A stretch of DNA of 64,000 bases, from assembly GCF_048128805.1 (NCBI RefSeq), contig NC_136010.1:29637980-29701979 (forward strand), in the 5' to 3' direction. The notes below the pieces were generated by a model that was not told where the DNA came from, ran no database searches, and worked only from the letters and a program-made list of their open reading frames with translations. Of this stretch, positions 10,701-20,589 are shown in pieces. The stretch's first letter is position 1; every line of letters starts with the position of its first letter. This DNA is from Centroberyx gerrardi. Its lineage: Eukaryota > Chordata > Actinopteri > Beryciformes > Berycidae. A program made the translations under genes and the position numbers.

Positions 10701-13700
10701 GAGGTTGGATGCAGAGGATTCCCGGTGCAGTCGATGTGGAAGATGCTCACAGCCTTGGGAATAGCAGGAAAGGAGAGGAAGACGTCAGCTCGCAGGCTGG
10801 GGGAGGCAGCAGAACGAACCTCTTGTTGGCTTTGGAATAGAAGGGAGGAGACGAGCTGGAGGCCAGGAGCAGATGGGCAGTGATTTGGCCACCACTGCCG
10901 ACCTGCCAACTGGAGGGTGTTACAGTTAAGGGTCGAAACACCCGATGAAGGTTGGGCACCGTCTGACGACATCAGCTCCTGGCCAAAGGCTACAGTCACG
11001 GCAAGTGACTGAAGGTGAGGCATCTCACAATGTATTTCAGAATTGCATCCTAGTAATCATTCATTATATCTGAATGTGTAAAAATACAGGATATCTAAAA
11101 TGTGTAAATGTATATTCTTTGATGACATTAAAAGTAATTAACAAATTACAAGATTGATGAATTTATGAATTCTGTTTTACAGCATATGATTTCAAGCCTC
11201 ATGGCATAAGTGCCATTAATCATTTATCTCATTCAGTTGTCTTTGAACAATACTCACTTTTTCATACAGCGGACAAGTTAAAAGGATAACGCTGGTGTTT
11301 TTTAATGCATTTCTTACTGTCAATAAATCCTATGAAAATAACAAAATCAACAATGCGTTTGCTCTACTCCCATTACTTTCCGACTTCCCACGTACCGTTC
11401 TTAGCCTTCAAACCGGAAGACATTGGCTCCAATTGTAAGCTAAAAACCTTTAAATACAGCTCAAAAAGACATAGTTTCAATTTTAAAAATCGCTAACTGT
11501 TACCATGAAAAGTCAGGCTGTTGTAGTTATTACCAAATCAAATTCAAATGGGAACAAATTCTTCATTACGCCGGGGACTATTTTCGGTGCTACAGAACTA
11601 CTTTCCTGAGATGGAAAACATGTTTACGGTCGGCTTATTAAGTTGTTTGAGGAAAAAGTCGGCTGGCCTGGTGCATCGCGATGATGAAATATGCTGCCCA
11701 GAGCAACAGCATGGCTCTTTGACGTGTTTTTAATCGTTTTTTTAATACAATGGAGTTCTATGGCTGCTGAGACATGGCTTTATTGGGCATCGGCTACATG
11801 GAGGAGACTTGTTAGCAAAACAAATTCATTGCTGCTTTTGTTATCTTCACAGGATTTGTTGACGGTAAGAAATGCATTAAAAAACACCAGCCTTATCCTT
11901 TAATTTAGCCTACACCATACTCGTGGAATGCAGATGGAATTCAATGCATTCCTTGCTTTTTGTGATAAAGTGTTGTGAGTTACCTTTTTGTTGTATCCAC
12001 TTTCCCTCAACCTGCCTCATCTACTTCTCTTTGTTAGTGATTTCCTACATTTCCCAGAATGCCTTTCAAAGGAACTGGCCTAGACTTATTGCATCCCCCT
12101 GGGTTTTAATGATAATAATGATAATAATAATTGTAATAATAATGATAGCAATATTAACGGCAAGACAGCAAGAGTTTTAAGCCAAAAAAAAGAGAGTGGT
12201 GTCCCTTACTCAAAACACCACATAGCACACACACATATGCAGCCTGTTCTGTAAATTTAACAGCACAGCGGTCATGTGTCTGTTGAGGTTACTGTTGGTG
12301 GAAAAATTGGTCTGTATGTTTGTTGAATATTGGTGCAAAATGGTGAGTCTAGAAAGAAGCCCCTTTTCCACAATTCTGAGGGGTTGACACCAAGCCTAAT
12401 GTTTACAGTTGATGTTTTAGATCATTGAAATTTTTTCTCCTATTAAACTCCACTATAGCTGTGCTGCAAATATCTTTACGTAACGTTATGTTTGGCCACT
12501 TATCCATGGGAATAAGAAAAATACACCACCAAACAACAAGATGGACCCAGGGATGCAATCCTAACCTAAATGTAACATTATACCACATCAAGTAGCTGAC
12601 TGCTAACATTAGCTAATGTTTTGGATCATCATGGATGTTCCTTCAATCCTGGTTGCTGTAGCCTTTGATTTGTACCTTCTCCAGCTCTGCTTATCCCTCC
12701 ATAATACTGAAGAATAATTTTGATGAATATTTTTCATCTGTTTCCACCTGCTTTGATATCCTCCAGGTAAGGTTTCCCACCCTGAATGTGATGTATAAAT
12801 CAAACATGGCCACCATGTGTATAAAATGAATTGTGCAATTGTGTGTTTACCAGATAGTTGGCTGGCCATCCTGCGAAGGGTGAGTGATGGAGAGTGGGTG
12901 CCTTGGGCCCTGGCCGAGAAGGGTGCTGGCCCTGTGGATGGCACCCTGCTTTTCCCCAGTGGGTTCTTGATAGTGAAGTTCTCTGCATACTTCTCCAGTG
13001 GGTCATCCAAAGAGTCCACCTTGCCATCCTCCCACAGCTTGTACAGCATCAATGTGGGAAAGATCTTGGAGAGGCTAGCAATTCTGCAATTGAAGGTGAT
13101 TAAATCAAGTGCGCTAGCGGTTTTTAGATGCTGGGGTGGGGTAGGGTGGGGTGGCGGGTGGGGGTATGCATCCGCCTGTTAACCCCTAAGTGCTGTGGTA
13201 GCACAGTGTTGTTGTAACTAAGAACTAAGAGAATTGCTGAACAAAATATTGAATTCATGCATTGACTTACCCACTATAGTTAGAAAATTACAGAGCTACT
13301 TCCTGGCATGTGAATGTCCACAAGCTGCAGCGAGGACCCTGCTCATGCTTGTGACCTCTACCGTACTGGCCTGTACGATTGGCTGACATAAAGATATTGC
13401 TGCGGTGATGTGAAAAATTCACAACTCCAATTTTGTTGATTTGGAAGATTAGATGCTCCTCTATGGGTTGAGAAAATTACACCACTCTTGGTCCTATGAG
13501 ACCCTATAAAACCCATTGGATAACTCAAAAATGCATGGCAGTCAAGGTAAAATTCAGGCTGTTTCTCTTAGTTTCTGAAAAGCTGACATTTTGGAGAGAA
13601 CAGTGACAATATGTAGAGTTTTGTCTAGCACTGACATCTAAGAGCATGTGATCATCTGTATTTTGGAAATATTGAGCAATGGACATCAGGCAATATTATT

Positions 13701-16700
13701 TTTTATTGCCTATTTTATTGCAATTTTTTTTTTTTTAATATAGCCCAGAATCCCAAATCTTAAATAACAAATATAACTAAACACCCACAGCACCGTCATT
13801 CCTTTTCTGTAGTATTACAGACACTGCATAAAACCTCACTGTGCCATTATGAAAATGTGCTATATATGCTCCATTGTCATAGATCAATGAGGATGTATTC
13901 CACTCAGAATACATTACTCATTTTAATTGAATATATGTATACTGATTTAACAACACATAGCTTCCCTATTGCTTTCGCAGAGATGTAAGCACTCAATTTA
14001 GTGAGTGGTTCAATCACTTCAGTCTCATGTATGGCGAACAAATCCTATCCGTTAAACCCAATCCTAACTCCATCTAAAGCCTCTTGCAAATATCAAATGC
14101 GAATAGAAGAATTAGTTTGCAGGTCACATTTGACTCAGAAACACCATAGACACACCATATGCATTATTATATTACATTGATTGATCTAGTGAAGTTGCTT
14201 GGTGGCCAACAGCACTGTACAAGATTGTGGTTGTACTGAGCAGCTCTCAGGTCTGAGGGTCCTCTTGACCGATGCTATTAAACTTGTCTGGATAAGTAAG
14301 GAAAATATAGGTAACTACTGTAGATGTCTGGGTGGATAGATAAGCAGAACAACCTTTGGCATTCAGGCAAAATCATTGATTCCCTTATGTTATCTCTGAG
14401 ACTTCATTCTGAAATGTGACACAGTAATCTTTTCTGCAGACTATCCCCCATATTTACTAAGACGCACGCGCAAACAAATTAACCGACGCAACTGTTTCCA
14501 GTTTAGCGTGTAATTTGTCATCAGCTCATCATCATTTGTCAGTCATCCAAATGAGGTTAACTGCAATTCAGCCGCAGTTAGGCATTTAGAATAATGGAGC
14601 GGTATTTAAGTCTTGGGATCGCACCTAGCCGCCTGTGAGGAAGAGAAGACACAAGTTCTCCCAAACTGAATTATTTTTAGTTTGTGGATGAGGCAAAAAA
14701 GTTCATTGAAATCATGGGCTGAACCAGGGAATTTGGCCACTAGGTTTGTGATGAGACATTGAGCATTGTAGATAACGTGAACATTCATGAAGTAGGTGTG
14801 TTTTCTCTTTTGGTAAATGTGGTGATATTCAGATGTATTGTGGGCTCATGTGTTCCATCTATTGCTCCGATGACATTTGGGAATTCTGCTGTGGAAAACA
14901 AATCAACTTTGTTGGTGTTGCTTTCGTCTGCTGTTTGTGGGAAACTGATATGTTGTCCTTGTCACTGTAGCATTGCCTTTAGTACCCCAGATAGTGCAAG
15001 AGTGATTGGGAGACCCAAGGCCAAGAGATGAAAGGTTGCTAAAAGTTTGAGCAACGTGGGGATGGCATGACTCCTGGTCCGCATTTTTGCTCCAACAGTC
15101 CATGCGGTCCCATGGTGGTGGGGGAAGAAATGTTTTGGGTGGAGTCTTTGGTTTGACCCTCCACTTAGCGATAAAACTACTTTAAGAAAAATCAACTAAA
15201 AAGGATCAAACCTGTCCTTGTTCTTTAAAAAGGTTTAAAATTTAGTTTAATTCAGATGGTAAAATCCCTGACGTTTGGCATGGGTTCATGCTTCCTCAGA
15301 GGGTCTGAGAGGAGTACGACCGGTGCACTGAAGAAACCGAGATAGAATTGCATCACTTCTGTTAAACCGTCGCAAAAAAGAAAGCAAAAGACCCTAACCA
15401 ATTCACAAACCACCTGCAGTGGAAGGAATGCACACTTAACCACTTTTGCGCCTCAACAGGGACACACCTCAAAATACATATGTGGCGAAAAATGTAAAAA
15501 GTTTGCGCCCCAGTTTAGCGGCAGCAAAATGGATTTATGCCAGGATACTAAATCATAAAAACAAATTTTTGCATGCGTAATGGCATTTGCGGCAGCACAA
15601 ACCGTTAGTAAATATGAGGGTATGTGTGTTTTTTACTGATGACTAGAAATCTCATCTCACCTGTACACCGTGTACTCATTGGGTGGAGGCGAGGAGGGGT
15701 CGCTAATGTTTCTCTTGCCAAAATTTCCATTCCACAGAACAGAGTCATTTAAAACCACAATGGCTGATATTGCTGGTAGCCTGGTTTTGTGAAGGCTTGA
15801 CCTCAGGAGTGCATCTACCTATTATGAGAGATCAAAAAGTATGTTGTATATTACTAAGACAGTACAATGCTAATAAATGAAATATCTAGATGATTGAAAA
15901 TACTATTGTTAAAAAACTTGTTGAAAGTTTCAGCATTCTACAAGCAGAGATTCACCTGTTCTAAGGCCTCCTTCAGCGCAGCAATGGGATGTTGCAAGGA
16001 CACAGGCTCAGGGAAGCGAGGGCACATCTTCTCCTCTATCACTTCCTCTTTTACAACCACTTCTGCAGATACATGGAAAGGGGAAGTCACTGATGGGGCA
16101 TCATACATAATTTATGAAACACACAAGGACTATCACTCATGGTAGCATGTAAACCACTGGAGATTCTCAGTGGCCAGCAGTAGAAAACTGGTTGTACAGG
16201 GAAGCTCCTGTGAATGTGTATACATTTGATATAGGGCATTGCTGAAAAAGAGTATGGGTAGTCAGCAAACCTTTCCTGGATAAATAAAGGTTAAAATAGT
16301 ACATAGTCTTGTACAATAGTACAAGACCCATTCAAAGATATTGCTTATGGAACAGCTTTTTGTCCTTTTTGCAATAAATCTTAACAGTTTTGTTTAAGTC
16401 CAATCCATGCTCATTAAATAAACTGTTTGCCTGGGGAAAAGAAAGTGTTCAACATCTCTTTGGGCAGTTTAAATTGTCAGTTTTAGGGATGTCCTGTGCA
16501 TGAAATTTTGTGTATCTTTACTTTCTGCCAGTGAACACAAGGACCATTGTTTACAGTGATTGGCCACTTCCCACCTTCCATTCACATCTATGTGAGCATG
16601 TTCATTCAGCTGTGTGAAGAAAGTGGGCATTTTATTTTTGGACTATGCCCATTTTACCAGAGACTGGACAAATGTATGACTGGACAAATTCACACACCAT

Positions 16701-17490
16701 GTAGACAAGCAAATTCACCCCAAGAAGAGCTGAACACACAGCTGAAGAGAGTGAACCAAGTTTTCTTCCACTTTGGAAAACATCATCATATAGTGAAACT
16801 GTATCCCACTTTGGAAAACATTGTCATATAGTGAAACTGTATCCAACAGAGTACTGTATCTTTGTTTGTCTTTATCATTATCAAGTGCTGTCAATATGTC
16901 ATCCATTTGGTTGTAAAACAGTACTGGGGTGTTGACACAAACAGATAGGTACAACCTAGGCTGTGGTCTGGAACATTGTGCTCTCTCTCAGCCAAATGAA
17001 GATTTATGTCATGTACACAGCATCATCAATGGAAGTCGCTGTTGTCAGGACTTGTGCCATTCAGGAATGCCCACAACTTCTCAGCCCCATCCTCCCTTCC
17101 TATCCCCCTCACCAGGAGTTAAAGCCTGCTTTAAAGGGGCTGGTAATCCCACTGCTACTATGTCCAGCTTTGTGTAATCCTGTCACAGCCCCTGCAAATG
17201 AGCAATTAAGCCAAAGAGGCTAAGAAAGCCAAATGTCCAAATGTAGTTCTAGATTTTAAAGTCTTACTGTATGTCTTGAAATCTGTGCATGGGTGTATTA
17301 TGTGTGCCAACTTTTGTTGCTGGAATATCTATTTTTTTTTTTAAGGAATCTGTTGCCAAGGGGAATATTAAAAGAATTACTTACCTGTCTTCAACTTTGG
17401 CATCCTATATTGCCATATGAAGCAGCAAGTCATGACCACAGAGAGCAGAAAGAAGACAACCATGCCCAGTTTTGTCCATTTCACCTTCAT
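6759..17490 (-). CDS. lactbl1: lactbl1-like beta-lactamase-fold membrane protein, six coding exons
   Basis: Predicted 562-residue protein of the LACTB/LACTBL1 group, eukaryotic relatives of class C beta-lactamases and penicillin-binding proteins (family knowledge). Coding exons are 17490-17385, 16062-15956, 15818-15661, 13083-12851, 8669-8564 and 7737-6759. All junctions have GT/AG sites and the phases join without a shift (1689 bases including the stop). Residues ~8-26 (LGMVVFFLLSVVMTCCFIW) form one membrane anchor, so the rest is probably extracellular or lumenal (type II topology, inferred). The catalytic SxxK is S127-L-S-K130, the YxN motif is Y240-S-N242, and K379-D-G381 may replace the K/H-T-G motif. 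The enzyme's substrate is unknown. LACTBL1 and EPHB2 are neighbours in mammals, which fits the probable EphB exon near 54.7 kb. The introns are loaded with transposons but the coding frame is intact. Confidence 0.9.
7811..8421. mobile_element. non-autonomous hAT MITE with 8-bp TSD, in lactbl1 intron 5
   Basis: 611 bp with terminal inverted repeats TAGGGCTGCCCCC, flanked by the 8-bp direct duplication GTATTTTG (7803-7810 and 8422-8429). Subterminal 'tagtcgac' repeats occur at both ends. No transposase frame. Its interior (~7978-8130) is shared with the foldback repeat at ~23050-23190. Confidence 0.9.
8564..8669 (-). CDS. lactbl1: lactbl1 exon 5
   Basis: 106 bases (2 plus 34 codons plus 2). 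It encodes LPRRLRATNLLW...DVLVANPGT. The acceptor is tttttacag and the donor is GTAAGA. The joins RRMASQLSG|LPRRLR and NPGTK|CHYSN preserve the family sequence, so no exon is missing between 4 and 6. Confidence 0.88.
8870..9900. other. lactbl1 intron 4, no feature recognised
   Basis: Unique-looking intronic sequence between exon 5 and the RLE-LINE remnant. Nothing could be supported on either strand. Confidence 0.4.
9940..11010 (+). pseudogene. RLE-type LINE remnant: C-terminal zinc knuckle and restriction-like endonuclease
   Basis: Retrotransposon C-terminus in lactbl1 intron 4, antisense to the gene. An open frame of ~257 codons starts at 9991. It contains WAELWKLEPFQISFLLRSVY, then a C-C-H-C knuckle (LCKLCGKTGTMAHILSGC), then LRPDVV...LIELTVPWE, the PD-(D/E)-type endonuclease core of R2/R4-like LINEs. 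A one-base shift near 10600 moves the frame. The continuation from 10602 reads VCDERKATKYQDL...GWQAWLFPVEVGCRGF...WLWNRRE, the usual family tail. No reverse transcriptase precedes it, so it is 5'-truncated and dead. An alternative is a gene domesticated from such an element, but the frameshift argues against that. Confidence 0.8.
11030..12850. other. lactbl1 intron 4, remainder
   Basis: Only simple sequence was recognised: an impure (ATA/ATG)n tract at ~12107-12155. No other exon or RNA gene supported. Confidence 0.4.
12851..13083 (-). CDS. lactbl1: lactbl1 exon 4 (SxxK catalytic motif)
   Basis: 233 bases (1 plus 77 codons plus 1). It opens IASLSKIFPTLMLYKLW, carrying the SxxK nucleophile/general-base pair S127 and K130. 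It ends TLRRMASQLSG across the splice to exon 5. The donor is GTAAAC. Confidence 0.9.
13133..13164 (+). other. G-rich tract, potential G-quadruplex
   Basis: Six runs of three or more G within 32 bases (GGGGTGGGGTAGGGTGGGG...). It lies ~50 bases inside intron 3, next to the lactbl1 exon 4 acceptor. The G-rich strand is the template strand for lactbl1. Confidence 0.6.
13175..13376 (+). repeat. dispersed repeat, copy 1 (partner at 22508-22683)
   Basis: Shares 'gtgctgtggtagcacagtg', 'gctgaacaaaatatt', 'cagagctacttcctgg' and 'ctgcagc' blocks in order with 22508-22683. No coding frame. Confidence 0.7.
13377..14440. other. lactbl1 intron 3, no feature recognised
   Basis: AT-rich intronic sequence between the dispersed repeat and the Harbinger-like element. 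No gene or complete repeat could be supported. Confidence 0.35.
14445..15620. mobile_element. decayed PIF/Harbinger-like transposon in lactbl1 intron 3
   Basis: 1176 bp with terminal inverted repeats (CCCCCATATTTACTAA against the inverted CCCTCATATTTACTAA) and a 3-bp TAT duplication (14442-14444, 15621-15623). The minus strand carries a broken transposase (see the 14670-14910 entry). Its right end is ~40 bases from the exon 3 splice donor. Confidence 0.8.
14670..14910 (-). pseudogene. Harbinger-type transposase remnant
   Basis: Minus-strand pieces read IDGTH-like sequence (degenerate), then HIYQKRKHTYFMNVHVIYNA and ITNLVAKFPGSAHDFNEL. This matches the DDE nuclease core of HARBI1-like transposases, where PGS-x-HD is diagnostic. 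Stops and shifts interrupt the frame, so it is inactive. Further upstream sequence to ~15200 may be the eroded N-terminal half. Confidence 0.75.
15661..15818 (-). CDS. lactbl1: lactbl1 exon 3
   Basis: 158 bases (52 codons plus 2). It encodes VDALLRSSLHKTRLPAISAI through NEYTVY, which directly precedes the catalytic serine motif across the splice. The donor is GTGAGA. The end of a Harbinger-like element lies only ~40 bases inside the following intron. Confidence 0.88.
15956..16062 (-). CDS. lactbl1: lactbl1 exon 2
   Basis: 107 bases (2 plus 35 codons). The acceptor is ...ctgcag and the donor is GTGAAT. It encodes an acidic linker (VVVKEEVIEE) and CPRFPEPVSLQHPIAALKE, leading into the catalytic fold. 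Confidence 0.85.
16768..16843. repeat. 38-bp tandem duplication
   Basis: Two adjacent 38-base units starting ccactttggaaaacat at 16768 and 16806, differing at about two positions. Lies in lactbl1 intron 1. Confidence 0.9.
17385..17490 (-). CDS. lactbl1: lactbl1 exon 1 (membrane anchor)
   Basis: 35 codons plus one base from ATG at 17490 to a GTAAGT donor. MKVKWTK is a basic cytosolic tail, followed by ~19 hydrophobic residues. A ctctag acceptor-like site ~20 bases upstream suggests a separate 5' UTR exon. A possible donor for such an exon (GTGAGA) lies near 17890. Confidence 0.85.
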
Positions 17491-17515
17491 CTTGCCAGTT
17501 GATTATTTAGGGCAG

Positions 17516-18487
17516 GCTAGAGGAAAAGATATTCATCTCTTTTAGTAACATTAGTGATAATAGCAGTATCAAAGAATGAATGTATCTTAATATAGAGCGC
17601 AAACCAGATTAGTCTACAATTACACAATAATGTTTTTCTTATTACATTTGACAGGACTTTCTCTCCATAGTGACAGCTAAGTTAGCATTATGCATGCTAT
17701 GGATCTAGGACTTTTTTAGTCCACTTTCTCTGGCCAGAAAAGGTTACAACCCAATGACTCATTTACTACCAATAACCGTTTCTTTCAACTATCATTTGCA
17801 CATTACAACTTTTCTGAAAATTACTTTCTCAAACTGAGACCTGTTGAATCAACAGCTGCAGTACCAATAATTGACCACCAAAATAGTCTCACCTAAGGAG
17901 GGAAAACAAGCTTTGGTAGAGCAAAATGTCTCTCATCATCGATGCCTCATCATTGATCTTCAGAATGCAAATATCCATAAGAGTCATTTCAGTTCCTGCC
18001 AGGTCTGTTGAGGAGATGCCATCGGGGCTGCAAGGAGATCAGACCTACTGTTCCTGAGCATTCACTTGCCACCACCACCACCACCTAGATGCACTTAATC
18101 CTGTTCGTGATCCCTGGCTCCAGATGAAGGGCTCATTTTATTTCCACTCCGCTGTGACATCATAATCTGCAGGGAGATTCAGCTGCAAAGCGAAATGCAA
18201 GGAGGGTTGTAGAATGGAAACCTACTAAGCGCTCATCCTCAGCAATCAAATCATCTCACATCCTGGGTGGTTTATTCCATACACGCATCACTCAACCACT
18301 GCTGGATTCTCTTTATTATACTACCAACATACTATCACCAAGACAGGGTAGGCTTGGGCATCATACAGTACATAGCGAATATAGCAAAGGTACAGTTTGA
18401 TGGTAGATTACAGAGCAGTAGCACCACATTTCAGTATTCAAATCTTAAAAAAAAGGTGCTGGTGCTCTTCAGATTGTCAGTTGAGAA
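17516..18487. other. upstream region of lactbl1; possible 5' UTR exon
   Basis: Should hold the lactbl1 promoter. A minus-strand GTGAGA donor-like site near 17890 could end a non-coding first exon whose acceptor is the ctctag just above 17516. No TATA box was identified with confidence. Confidence 0.35.
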
Positions 18488-18702
18488 GTAGAACCCACAC
18501 ACCAAAGTAATCTTTAACTCTTTATTTCATGACAACGTTTCGATCCATGATGGATCTTCGTCAGGTCAAATTACAATTACACACACCTGTTTATTCATCC
18601 TATAAATAGGCTTCACTGTCAGTAGACTGTAAAGATCCATCATGGATCGAAACGTTGTCATGAAATAAAGAGTTAAAGATTACTTCGGTGTGCGGGTTCT
18701 AC
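18488..18702. repeat. foldback element with 71-bp inverted arms
   Basis: Arms 18488-18558 and 18632-18702 are near-perfect inverted copies (gtagaacccacac... against ...gtgcgggttctac). Each contains 'acgtttcgatccatgatgg', a motif common in fish dispersed repeats. The loop is ~73 bases. Confidence 0.85.
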
Positions 18703-18959
18703 CTCTCAAATGATGATCGGAACTTAACCCAGCACCCACTGTCGATGTGCGTATAGTTAGTTGTTGGCTCTTCAGATTGTCTCCATAAGGGAATCCCTTT
18801 CAGATCTAGGTAACACCCTTCTTGACTTCCTAAGAATGACCAGGGAACCTGCTATTCCAAAAATGGTTCTTGCGTGCAATAAGTTCCAGTTAGAACCCTT
18901 TTGCCTATCCAACAACGTCCTTGCAAAAAGGCTTTTTCAAGTTAAGAACTTGAGTTATT

Positions 18960-19320
18960 GAGTTAAGAAATTCAAAGACTGAAGTGATTTAGCTAAGCTT
19001 AGCCCCTCAGTGAGGTTGTTCCACAGTATATGGGCTCTAATGGATAACGCTCAGTCTCCTTTGCTCTTCAGTCTAGACTGTGGAACAAACAGGAGGGCTC
19101 TGGCTTGCAGGGATTTAAAAGGTCAGTAATGTAGCTAGGGGCTAAACCATGCCATGCCTTAAAAGTAAACAGTAAAATCATACAATTGATTCAAAAATGA
19201 ACAGGTTATCATTGCAGGGTGATATCATATCTCCACCTCCACCAGATAGAACCATTGTGGCTGCATTCTGGATCAGCTGCAGGCATGTACTTTTGCTTAA
19301 CAAAAATACTTTTGTCTAGG
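18960..19320 (-). pseudogene. L2-like LINE reverse transcriptase remnant
   Basis: The minus strand reads LQLIQNAATMVL and then shifted pieces of the hydrophobic 'FKALHGLAPSYL'-type segment (HGMV/GMAWFSP, LHYxPF). This is the end of the RT region of L2-clade LINEs. Heavily decayed. Confidence 0.6.
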
Positions 19321-19377
19321 GTGAGCATTAACAGAGAAAAAATATCTTACGCAGTTTATTTATAAAGCTATTATCTA

Positions 19378-19402
19378 TCTAGTTATCTATCTATCTATCT
19401 AT
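19378..19402. repeat. (ATCT)n microsatellite
   Basis: About six tctA/atct units, slightly impure at the start. Confidence 0.85.
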
Positions 19403-19613
19403 ACTGAAAAAGGTAAGTAATCAGCAGGTACTACATGATAGCACATACCTTGTTGTACAGAAGTAGTTTCAGACATTCTAAAACTAAATGAAAGTCTGGA
19501 CCCTGGCCAATATCAAAATCAAAGAACAACCACATTACTTCTAAATGTAAAATAATAAAGTATTTCAAATGGATGAAGTGAGCACTCACCCACCCCTGAT
19601 ATGTAACAGCAGC

Positions 19614-20576
19614 CAGTGGCGGCGCGTGGGCGGGGCAGACAGGGCAATTGCCCAGGGCGCCACGCCACTAGGGGCGCCAAATTTGCCCACACTTGTCTTA
19701 ATTTGATTGTAACTAGGGTGACACAGCATAAATACATTTGTCGCGATCTACAAATAAAGAAAAAACTGAAATTCATCTACTATGCTTTTGGAACATTGTA
19801 CTCCTTGTTTTACTGAGACTGAGTTACAGCAACAGGTTGAGTTCTACTCCCAGTCTATCTCCCGACCTGCTCCCAACGAGTAGCTTTGAGTAGCTTTAAG
19901 TCTCTTTCAGTAAAGTAATACTAAAAATTACACTACGTGAGTTGATTTAAGTGACATGAGACACAACTGGGGAGGATTTACTAAATTGTTTTGAATGTAG
20001 CGTAATGTATTAACCAATCAAGGGCGATGTGTGTGTGTGTCGGGTAGGCCTACGTTGTGCGTCGGGTGAAGGTAAGATGCCTCGCAGGTTATTTTCATGA
20101 CTTTTTGCTGGGCTGTGCTTTTTACATATTTACTGTGTTGTTTTCCCTTGTTTTAGGTTGCCTATTTAGCAATTGGCAATGTGTGATGATGGTTAACGGG
20201 ACATGCATGTTGCGCATTTGGTGACAGCATATGGCAATCTGGCAACAAAATACATGTCAGGAATGAAGTAAAGATTCACATTCACAAAAAATGTCATAGT
20301 AGATGATCCTATTTTTCTAGTTTTGCATGGTAACATTGTGTGTGTGTGTGTGTGTGCGTGTGTGTGTGTTTGAGAGAGAGAGAGAGCGAGAGAGAGAGAG
20401 AACTGATTGATGCTATGGGTCATTGTGTGGCAATAACAATCATATATTTATATAAATGTTAAAAATAACATTGAGTTGGCAACCCTACGTGAAATAGTTG
20501 ATAAAACATGAGAACATGTGGATGGGCAGCATTTATAGTTTTGCCCAGGGCACCTGATTGGCACGCGCCGACACTG
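19614..20576. mobile_element. hAT-like element with 8-bp TSD
   Basis: 963 bp with terminal inverted repeats CAGTGGCGGCGCGTG / CAGTGTCGGCGCGTG, flanked by the 8-bp duplication ACAGCAGC (19606-19613, 20577-20584). Subterminal 'ttgcccagggc' blocks are also inverted. No transposase. Contains a (TG)n-(GA)n tract at ~20337-20400. Confidence 0.9.
20337..20400. repeat. compound (GT)n/(GA)n microsatellite
   Basis: Impure GT run followed by a GA run, inside the hAT-like element. Confidence 0.9.
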
Positions 20577-20589
20577 ACAGCAGCAGCAT

